Assembly (NCBI RefSeq): GCF_003412465.1
Contig: NZ_QTJV01000012.1
Location: 1 to 64,000 of the forward strand
Reading direction: 5' to 3'
Origin: Chitinophaga silvisoli
GTDB lineage: Bacteria > Bacteroidota > Bacteroidia > Chitinophagales > Chitinophagaceae
Length of the DNA stretch: 64,000 nucleotides
The position numbers and the translations under genes were made by a program. Shown in pieces: positions 57,837-64,000 of this stretch. The notes under the pieces were generated by a model. That model was not told where the DNA came from, ran no database searches, and was given only the letters and a program-made list of their open reading frames with translations. Positions within the stretch are counted from its first letter, which is position 1. Each line of letters opens with the position of its first letter.

Positions 57837-59399
57837 ATGAGAACAATAGCTATCATTTACCTGATTCTCCTCTTTACGGCCTGTAAACAAACTACACCCG
57901 TCAAAGACGAATCCCCCATCCAACTCTACCCCGGACTCTTCGAAGAAGTTCAATCTGCCCATATTTTTGCTGACAGCAAAACCTTTGCAGATGCCATCCC
58001 TAAGAAGACACCCGGCGAAATCATGACCGATTACAGAAAACAAAAAGACCAGCCATCTTTTCAGCTCTCCGCTTTCGTCAATGATCACTTCACCATTCCT
58101 GCCCCCGCTGCCGCCAATTATATTACTGACACTACCCAGGATGTCTCCGCCCACATCCACTCCTTATGGAAAATATTACAGCGTACGCCCGACAAGCAGG
58201 AAACAGGCGGCTCCCTCATTCCCCTGCCACATCCATACATCGTACCCGGCGGCCGGTTCAGGGAAGTATATTATTGGGATAGCTACTTCACCATGCTGGG
58301 ACTGAAAGAAGACGGGGATACCGCCCAGATTGACAATATCATCAACAACTTCGTATGGCTCATCGAAAACCATGGCAGCATTCCAAACGGCAACCGTACT
58401 TATTACCTGACCCGTTCCCAACCACCGTTCTTTTCCCTGATGCTGGAACTGAACAATCGCCCTGTCTCCAACTACCTCGACGCTTTACAAAAGGAATATG
58501 ACTTCTGGATGCATACCAGCCAGAAAGAAACTGATGAACATGTCGTATATCTCCCGGATGGACACCGTATGAACCGTTATTTTGACAAAGGAACCTGGCC
58601 ACGGGAAGAAGCCTATACTGAAGATCTTCAGACCGCCCAGCGGCCTGTAAATCACAAATCCAAAGAAGCCGTCTACAGGGAGCTCCGTTCTTGTGCTGAA
58701 ACCGGCTGGGATTTCAGTAGCCGATGGTTTGAAGATGGGCATACCCTGAAGACAATCCATGTTACCGATATTGTTCCCGTGGATCTTAACTGCCTGATGT
58801 ATCACCTGGAAATGACGCTCGCCGCCGCTTATCGCGAAAAGGGAAATAATGCCAAAGCAACTGAGTTCGAAAAAGCAGCTAAGCAAAGAGCAGATGACAT
58901 TATCAGATATTGCTGGGATGATAGCAAGGGCTGGTTCATGGATTATGATTTCAAAAAGAACAGCCGTACAGGTATTCCAAGTCTGGCAGGTATGTATCCA
59001 CTGTTTTTTGGTATTGCCACACAGGTACAGGTAGATACGATGATGAGAGAATTGCAGGCAGAGTTCCTGCATCCCGGCGGCCTGGTGGCTACGCCCATTG
59101 AAACCGGGCAACAATGGGATGCACCCAATGGCTGGGCTCCTTTGCAGTGGATGTCAATTGCAGGACTGCTGAAATACCATAAAGATTCACTGGCTGGAGA
59201 AATTGCCTCCAGATGGTCGCATTTAAATATCAAAACATTCAGGGCCACAGGGAAGCTGTTAGAGAAATACAATGTAGTGGATACTACACTTGCTGGTGGG
59301 GGAGGAGAGTATCCCAATCAGGATGGTTTTGGCTGGACAAATGGGGTCTTAATGAAGATTCTGCATATGCAGGAGAAGGGAGAGTTGAAGTATCCTTAA
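57837..59399 (+). CDS. treA: Periplasmic or lipoprotein trehalase (GH37)
   Basis: 520 residues. A lipoprotein signal (LLFTAC, Cys at about 16) replaces the usual soluble periplasmic signal. Both GH37 signatures are present: PGGRFREVYYWDSYF (about 137-151) and QWDAPNGWAPLQ (about 425-436). QLYPGLFEEVQ, SIPNGNRTYYLTRSQPP and the Gly-rich AGGGGEYPNQDGFGWTNGV near the end are also typical. It hydrolyses alpha,alpha-trehalose to two glucoses outside the inner membrane. It stands alone. Confidence 0.95.
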   Translation: MRTIAIIYLILLFTACKQTTPVKDESPIQLYPGLFEEVQSAHIFADSKTFADAIPKKTPGEIMTDYRKQKDQPSFQLSAFVNDHFTIPAPAAANYITDTTQDVSAHIHSLWKILQRTPDKQETGGSLIPLPHPYIVPGGRFREVYYWDSYFTMLGLKEDGDTAQIDNIINNFVWLIENHGSIPNGNRTYYLTRSQPPFFSLMLELNNRPVSNYLDALQKEYDFWMHTSQKETDEHVVYLPDGHRMNRYFDKGTWPREEAYTEDLQTAQRPVNHKSKEAVYRELRSCAETGWDFSSRWFEDGHTLKTIHVTDIVPVDLNCLMYHLEMTLAAAYREKGNNAKATEFEKAAKQRADDIIRYCWDDSKGWFMDYDFKKNSRTGIPSLAGMYPLFFGIATQVQVDTMMRELQAEFLHPGGLVATPIETGQQWDAPNGWAPLQWMSIAGLLKYHKDSLAGEIASRWSHLNIKTFRATGKLLEKYNVVDTTLAGGGGEYPNQDGFGWTNGVLMKILHMQEKGELKYP

Positions 59400-59506
59400 G
59401 CTGATTAAGCAGACCAGAAATAAGCTTAACTGGGCATGTCAATAATAATAAACCAAATGGTCATCAACTAAACGAACCACAAAATCCAACAAACACACTC
59501 AACATA

Positions 59507-59538
59507 CAAAAGGGGAAATGAATTAAATTCCCCTTTTG
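59507..59538 (+). terminator. Hairpin after the trehalase gene
   Basis: CAAAAGGGGAA and TTCCCCTTTTG form an 11-bp stem with a 10-nt loop about 108 bp after the trehalase stop. Only a T run within the stem is available for release, so termination may be partial. Confidence 0.55.
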
Positions 59539-59690
59539 GCACATCCCTTAGTCCAACCGCCATCGTTGCCGGGAACGATTGCGTAAATAAATCCCCTCCC
59601 TCTTATTCACTTATCCTCCATTTAATTGTAAAATTGACATAGTTGCGCAGCTATATTACCCTCATTTCTTAACCCTTTTATTTCCCAGTT

Positions 59691-60569
59691 ATGAAGATCA
59701 ATCTGATGATTGCCCTATTGGTAGTAGCATGTACCAGCTGTAGCAAAAATGAAGATCAGGTAAAGCTACCTCCTCCGGCTACCACCGCCGCCCTTGGCGA
59801 AGTGACCGCCGCCGCTACCACTACTGTTACCACTGAAGCTGCTTTGAAAACAGCTGTTGCCAATGCCAAAGCAGGCGATGTCATCGCTATCAGCGGTACT
59901 ATCAACCTCACCAGTACCCTTCAATTACTCAATAGCGGTACCGCCAATGCCAAGATCAACATCTACGGCGGCACCCTCAACGCTGCCAATGCCGGTAGCT
60001 GGGCGGTGAAAGTAAATGGAAGCTATTGGAACATCCAGAACATGCGCATTACAGGCGGTCCCTCTTCCGGGATCGTATTCCAGTCAGGCGGTAACAACTA
60101 CGTGAACAACATCACCGCTGATTACAATGGCAATACAGGCATCCAGGTGTATAATGGCGCTTACAATGTAAGTGTCAATAACTGTCATTCCAATCAAAAC
60201 TATGACGTATCTGCAGGTGGTGAAGATGCCGACGGCTTTGCCTGCAAACTTTCCAGCGGCGCTGGTAATTCTTTCACTGGTTGCTATGCTTCTTATAACT
60301 CAGATGATGGATGGGATCTATATGGCAACCCATACCCGGTAAAGATTAGCGGTTGTACTGCAGAGCACAATGGCAAAGGTGCTAATGGTGATGGCAATGG
60401 ATTTAAATTGGGTAGTTCCGGGCAAAGTATCGCGCATACGATTACTAACTGCGTAGCAAATTATAACTCTCCGGGTTGGGGTTTTACAAGGAATGGTAAT
60501 GCGAAAGGAGTCATTAAATACAGCGGTTTGAGTGGTACCGGTAATGCTGCAGGTTTGATCGATTTGTAA
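59691..60569 (+). CDS. PL9-like right-handed beta-helix lipoprotein (pectate lyase type)
   Basis: 292 residues with a lipoprotein signal (Cys at about 14-17 in VVACTSC). A Thr/Ala-rich linker is followed by a parallel beta-helix. The segment GGEDADGFACKLSSGAGNSF then YNSDDGWDLYG matches the calcium-binding and catalytic region of PL9 pectate lyases. The protein is shorter than typical PL9 enzymes, with few coils before and after the core. It would cut polygalacturonate by beta-elimination; the GH28 gene nearby also acts on pectin. Confidence 0.85.
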   Translation: MKINLMIALLVVACTSCSKNEDQVKLPPPATTAALGEVTAAATTTVTTEAALKTAVANAKAGDVIAISGTINLTSTLQLLNSGTANAKINIYGGTLNAANAGSWAVKVNGSYWNIQNMRITGGPSSGIVFQSGGNNYVNNITADYNGNTGIQVYNGAYNVSVNNCHSNQNYDVSAGGEDADGFACKLSSGAGNSFTGCYASYNSDDGWDLYGNPYPVKISGCTAEHNGKGANGDGNGFKLGSSGQSIAHTITNCVANYNSPGWGFTRNGNAKGVIKYSGLSGTGNAAGLIDL

Positions 60570-60590
60570 AAAACAAGTTGTAGCATACAA

Positions 60591-60625
60591 TAAAAAAACC
60601 GCTTTTGCCTCAGGCAAAAGCGGTT
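60591..60625 (-). terminator. Terminator of the ankyrin/GH28 operon
   Basis: AACCGCTTTTGCC and GGCAAAAGCGGTT form a 13-bp stem with a 3-nt loop, followed on the minus strand by a long T run. It may also stop the converging PL9-like gene. Confidence 0.85.
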
Positions 60626-60633
60626 CCCTCACG

Positions 60634-61443
60634 CTATTTAACCAACCTTATTACGCGATCATCCCCCGCCCGCCGCGCATGATCCGCCGGCGAATCCCCA
60701 TTTCCATCCCTTACATCCACCCGTGCATGATACGCCAACAACAACTTCACCATCCCCGTATCCCTGTTCCTGCACGCATTCATCAAGGCCGTATTCCCAT
60801 TATCATCCGCCGCATTCACATCCGCCCCACGATCCAGCAATAATTTCGTCAGACTCACATTATGCCTGTTCGCCAGCAACATCAACATCGTCTCATGATC
60901 ATGCATGATGAAATCCACTTTCGCCCCATGATCCAGAAACAACTTCGCAATCTCCTCATGCTCATTTGATACTGCATACGCCAATGGTGTCAATCCTTCT
61001 CTCGATACAAGATCCAATTGCGCACCCTGCCGCAGCAGCATTTCCGTTATATCCATATACCCTCTGCTGGCTGCATACATCAGCGGCGTTACACTATCCC
61101 TGTTCATCGCATTGACATTGGCACCATGAGACAACAATACATTCACCGTCGTCTTAAATCCTTTAAACGCTGCCAATGACAAAGCCGTCTCACCAAAATT
61201 ATTCTTCGCCTCTATTTGCGCATGCGCACCCAACAAGGTCGCTACGATATTCGGCTCATCATCCGCCGCTGCCCTGATCAAAGGCGTAAATCCTTCCGCA
61301 TCCCTGACCTCTGTATCCGCTTTGTGCTTCAGATCATAACGAATACTCGCTTCATCTTTGTGCACCACCGCATGCATCAGGTCCCTGTCATATAAATTAC
61401 ATGCACTACAAGTTACAAACAACAATAGGTAATAAGGTTTCAT
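60634..61443 (-). CDS. Ankyrin-repeat lipoprotein
   Basis: 269 residues. A lipobox-like CSAC (Cys at about 15) is followed by about seven ankyrin repeats of 33 residues, with GFTPLIRAA, GETALSLAAFKG, VTPLMYAASRGY, GLTPLAYAVSNEH and GNTALMNACRNRD motifs. It overlaps the GH28 stop by 4 bp, so the two are translationally coupled. A scaffold or chaperone role for secreted pectinase is possible; ankyrin lipoproteins of this kind have no fixed function. Confidence 0.9.
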   Translation of the reverse strand: MKPYYLLLFVTCSACNLYDRDLMHAVVHKDEASIRYDLKHKADTEVRDAEGFTPLIRAAADDEPNIVATLLGAHAQIEAKNNFGETALSLAAFKGFKTTVNVLLSHGANVNAMNRDSVTPLMYAASRGYMDITEMLLRQGAQLDLVSREGLTPLAYAVSNEHEEIAKLFLDHGAKVDFIMHDHETMLMLLANRHNVSLTKLLLDRGADVNAADDNGNTALMNACRNRDTGMVKLLLAYHARVDVRDGNGDSPADHARRAGDDRVIRLVK

Positions 61444-62891
61444 AAGGAGATTTTAATAAACGGTGCGGCATCCTCCGGAATGGCCGGCTGCTGACTTGTT
61501 TTGAATTTTACATTTTTAAATTGAATGTCTTTTATGGCTGTTGCTTCTACGCCCTTTCCAGCCTGGATATAAATATTTTTAAAGTGAATATCATGCACCG
61601 GCATCTCCGGCAAGCCACGAAACAGCATCGCTGTTTTCGCACCACTACAGATTACATTGCTGATATAAAAATCCCTGAACTCAGGAATCTTCAGCGCCGC
61701 ACCATCTGGCAATGTCGCCGCCTCGTAATAGGTATCAAAAGACACGGCTTCATTCACTATTGAGATCATCCTGATACTATCGATATAGATATCCTTTACC
61801 AGTCCGCCTCTGCCTTTGTTACTCTTCACACGAATACCTACATCACTGCCTTCAAACAAACAATGTGTCACATAGATATTGCGCATGCCGCCATCCGTAT
61901 TACTCCCAATCACAAAACCCCCATGCGCACGGTATACGATACATTCTGCAATCAATATATCAGAAAGCGCTACGGAAGATCCATCTCCGCTTGACTTCAT
62001 ACAGATCCCATCATCACCCGCATTCACTGTAGTATGATAGATAATCACTCCCTTGCAGGCACTGATGTCTATACCATCTCCATTCTGTGCCCAGGCTTCA
62101 TTGAATACATTGGTATTCCGTATGACCAGGTCACTCACCTTCTGCGGATTGATCACAAAATTGGGTGAGTTCCGAAAGGTAGGTCCATCTATTAATACCC
62201 GGCTGCTATTGGTAATCACCACCATCTTAGGCCGTAAAAAATCTCTCGCAGCCAGGTAATCATCTGCAGTAGCGCCCTCTTTCAGCGTCTTCAGATATTG
62301 TTCTCCGTTCATCGCTTCTTTGCTCGGCCACCAGATCTTTCCATCTTCACTGACTACACCCCCTGATGCTACTACCTTGTCCCAATGTGCAGCTGTCACC
62401 TTCATCTTTTTTAGTGGCCGCCAGCTCTGCCCATTGCCATCAAATGCACCTTCGCCGGTGATAGATACATCCTCCAGGTCACGACCGCTGATAGGCGGTG
62501 CCACCTCAAACTTGTGTCCATTCCGCAGGAGCGGGTATAAGCTACGATCAGGTGTAAATAATACCAATGCACCTTTCTCTACATGCAGGTCTACATGACT
62601 CTTCAATACTATCGGCCCGCTCAGCCAGGTACCCGCAGGTACAATCACATGCCCGCCACCTGCCGCCGCACAGGCATCGATCGCACGTTTAAAAGCAACT
62701 GTATTTAATGCTGTACCTCCTTCTACAGCACCGTAATCCGTAAGCACAAATCTTGATTCAGGTATAACAGGCTCCCGGATGGCCTGCATGGGAAATGGTG
62801 CCTTATTCAGGTAATAATCGACCGGATGGGTCTGGGAGAGGACAGGCAGGGATAGTAAACTGACCACAGCCAGTAGTAAAAGTTGTCTCAT
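61440..62891 (-). CDS. GH28 polygalacturonase-family glycoside hydrolase
   Basis: 483 residues with a signal peptide (ending LSQ, about 20). N-terminal DYGAVEGGTALNTVAFKRAI is typical of GH28. Catalytic motifs are NGDGID (about 270-275), AGDDGICMKS (about 291-300) and RVKSNKGRGG (about 354-363). The usual GHG motif reads HGGFVIGSNTDGG. The insert at about 160-220 is of the type seen in Bacteroidota GH28 exo-enzymes. It hydrolyses alpha-1,4-galacturonan or rhamnogalacturonan. It is the first gene of a two-gene operon with the ankyrin lipoprotein. Confidence 0.93.
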   Translation of the reverse strand: MRQLLLLAVVSLLSLPVLSQTHPVDYYLNKAPFPMQAIREPVIPESRFVLTDYGAVEGGTALNTVAFKRAIDACAAAGGGHVIVPAGTWLSGPIVLKSHVDLHVEKGALVLFTPDRSLYPLLRNGHKFEVAPPISGRDLEDVSITGEGAFDGNGQSWRPLKKMKVTAAHWDKVVASGGVVSEDGKIWWPSKEAMNGEQYLKTLKEGATADDYLAARDFLRPKMVVITNSSRVLIDGPTFRNSPNFVINPQKVSDLVIRNTNVFNEAWAQNGDGIDISACKGVIIYHTTVNAGDDGICMKSSGDGSSVALSDILIAECIVYRAHGGFVIGSNTDGGMRNIYVTHCLFEGSDVGIRVKSNKGRGGLVKDIYIDSIRMISIVNEAVSFDTYYEAATLPDGAALKIPEFRDFYISNVICSGAKTAMLFRGLPEMPVHDIHFKNIYIQAGKGVEATAIKDIQFKNVKFKTSQQPAIPEDAAPFIKISL

Positions 62892-62925
62892 GGAACGTGG
62901 GAATTAGATCGTTTTCTAATTTACG

Positions 62926-62933
62926 TATTTTTG
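62926..62933 (+). promoter_or_regulatory. -7 promoter element just before the 2H phosphoesterase gene
   Basis: TATTTTTG fits TAnnTTTG. With a start site about 7 bp downstream, the message would begin almost at the ATG at 62943, i.e. nearly leaderless. Confidence 0.6.
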
Positions 62934-62942
62934 CTGCCTCAG

Positions 62943-63461
62943 ATGGCACAAATTTTACAAACGGGTACGCTGATCATTACACTGGATATGGGTCCGGCCG
63001 ATCAGGCATTCTTCAATTCATTGAGGGAAAAGCATTTTCCTGCACATGCCAATTACCTGGATGCACATATCACCCTGTTTCATAAATTGCCTGCTAATGA
63101 AGGAAGTATTCCCCGAACACTCACTGAATTTGCGAACAGAGCTCCGCTTGAACTGGCAGTTTCTAATGTGCACCTGATGGGCACCTGTGTCGCTTACACG
63201 CTTGCATCAGGAGAACTCAAAAAATTACATGAACAAATGCAAAAAGCATTTGAACCCTGGCTGATCAAACAGGATCAGCAACCTTTACGGCCCCACATCA
63301 CCGTTCAGAATAAGGTCACCGCATTTAAAGCCCAGCAGTTACACCAGGAGTTAAGCAAAACCTTCAGCCCCTTTACGATTCAAACCACCGGGTTCAGTAC
63401 CTGGAAATACCTGAAAGGGCCCTGGAAATTGCTGGATAAATACCCTTTCCTGCCACTCTGA
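62943..63461 (+). CDS. 2H phosphoesterase / 2'-5' RNA ligase superfamily protein
   Basis: 172 residues from ATG 62943 ([17 protein letters not shown]); an earlier in-frame ATG at 62883 would overlap the divergent GH28 start and the promoter element. The two HxT motifs are AHITLFHKL (about 41-49) and [10 protein letters not shown]. Such enzymes act on 2',3'-cyclic or 2'-5' RNA ends or on small cyclic phosphodiesters. The substrate is not predictable. Confidence 0.88.
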   Translation: MAQILQTGTLIITLDMGPADQAFFNSLREKHFPAHANYLDAHITLFHKLPANEGSIPRTLTEFANRAPLELAVSNVHLMGTCVAYTLASGELKKLHEQMQKAFEPWLIKQDQQPLRPHITVQNKVTAFKAQQLHQELSKTFSPFTIQTTGFSTWKYLKGPWKLLDKYPFLPL

Positions 63462-63514
63462 CACCAGCCTTCCGCTGGTCTGATAATTGCACTCTTTCCA
63501 CCAAAACAACTACC

Positions 63515-63811
63515 ATGGCAACCTTTTCAGAAATGATCAACAGCGATAAACCGGTATTGGTAGACTTCTTCGCTACCTGGTGCGGACCTTGTAAAACCAT
63601 GGCCCCCATCCTGGAAGACGTGAAGAAAAAGATCGGCGAATCCGCCAGCATCATCAAAGTAGACGTAGATAAAAACCCACAGGCAGCCGCTGCTTACCAG
63701 ATACAAGGTGTACCTACCCTCATCCTTTTCAAAAATGGGAAAGTACTCTGGCGCCAGTCAGGCGTTGTTCCAGGACATAATATCGAACAGATCATCCGTC
63801 AAAACGCCTAA
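63515..63811 (+). CDS. trxA: Thioredoxin
   Basis: 98 residues, a single thioredoxin fold with WCGPCK (Cys 23 and 26), VDFFATW before it, [20 protein letters not shown] with the cis-proline, and FKNGKVLW. No signal peptide, so cytoplasmic. It reduces disulfides in cytosolic proteins. It follows the 2H gene by 53 bp. Confidence 0.93.
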   Translation: MATFSEMINSDKPVLVDFFATWCGPCKTMAPILEDVKKKIGESASIIKVDVDKNPQAAAAYQIQGVPTLILFKNGKVLWRQSGVVPGHNIEQIIRQNA

Positions 63812-63895
63812 ATAACAAGCCTACCGCTGCTGGAAAATTTGCCCATGCCCTGAAAATTCTATCTATTTTTATAGAAAATATTGAAAGCAGGTTAC

Positions 63896-64000
63896 ATGAT
63901 CAAATCTTTTAGCAGCCTGGTAGCTTTACTGGGTCTTATTACCGTCGTTCACGGGCAGGAACTTTACCAGCCCCGCAATATCAAAAAAGCCTATACCAAT
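63896..64000 (+). CDS. N-terminus of a secreted protein, probably M1-family peptidase (partial)
   Basis: 35 codons are visible to the window end. A signal peptide (MIKSFSSLVALLGLITVVHG, then Q) is followed by ELYQPRNIKKAYTN. That start resembles the M1 aminopeptidases of Bacteroidota, which begin with YxPRNxxxAYxxGTR. The identification rests on those few residues only. Confidence 0.5.
   Translation, partial: MIKSFSSLVALLGLITVVHGQELYQPRNIKKAYTN

Noticed and set aside
62883-62942. ATG at 62883 as the start of the 2H phosphoesterase
   Set aside because: It overlaps the divergent GH28 start and includes the -7 promoter element; the added residues are not family-like.

Overview
The window looks like a chromosomal segment of a Bacteroidota bacterium, most likely a Chitinophaga-type member of the Chitinophagaceae. 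Reasons: SprB repeats with a type IX secretion (T9SS) C-terminal sorting domain, FtsX-type permeases, LytS/LytTR regulation beside an outer-membrane beta-barrel gene, many lipoprotein or secreted glycoside hydrolases, and Bacteroidota-type promoters (TAnnTTTG, with an upstream TTG). No rRNA, tRNA, CRISPR array, transposase or phage gene was recognised.

Layout. 0-10.5 kb: one giant minus-strand gene, cut by the window edge, with a signal peptide, two discoidin domains and about 28 Calx-beta repeats of 114 residues. 10.8-16.9 kb: FtsX permease, histidine kinase, sulfatase, Lys/Ala-rich DUF6496 protein. 17-23.6 kb: glycan degradation (GH92, GH89) and small lipoproteins. 23.8-31.4 kb: PfkB kinase, LLM flavin oxidoreductase, response regulator, and a PAS protein with acetate kinase and phosphoketolase (acetyl-phosphate branch). 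31.5-36.7 kb: GH128-like and GH99-like lipoproteins, AraC and Crp/Fnr regulators, and a fused VOC-methyltransferase. 36.9-46.6 kb: a T9SS SprB-repeat adhesin, then an 1831-residue secreted protein with a HEIGH metallopeptidase motif and a C-terminal nucleotidyltransferase-like tip, then a 1-bp-overlapping small gene. I read this as a polymorphic toxin-immunity locus. 46.6-52.2 kb: ECF sigma pair, SRAP gene pair, and a gene-poor stretch with several families of direct repeats. 52.2-57.2 kb: outer-membrane barrel protein followed by two LytS-type kinases with complementary defects and a LytTR regulator. 57.8-64 kb: trehalase, a PL9-like beta-helix protein, GH28 with an ankyrin lipoprotein, a 2H phosphoesterase, thioredoxin, and the start of a probable M1 peptidase.

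How it fits together. Most of the window serves capture and breakdown of polysaccharides and glycoconjugates (sulfated or mannose-rich glycans, GlcNAc termini, beta-1,3-glucan, pectin, trehalose), with surface adhesins and local regulators. The points most worth following are: (i) the adhesin/toxin/immunity locus; (ii) the two half-kinases, one keeping the phospho-accepting His and the other the ATP-binding domain; (iii) a reversal of strand composition (G-rich plus strand before about 46 kb, C-rich after), largely independent of gene direction near the switch, which suggests a replication-terminus region; and (iv) non-coding repeats: a 112-bp unit with a 335-bp higher-order period, a 133-bp duplicated segment, and an 11-bp-phased inverted repeat at 25.9-26.0 kb. 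All calls rest on reading the sequence; no database search was run.
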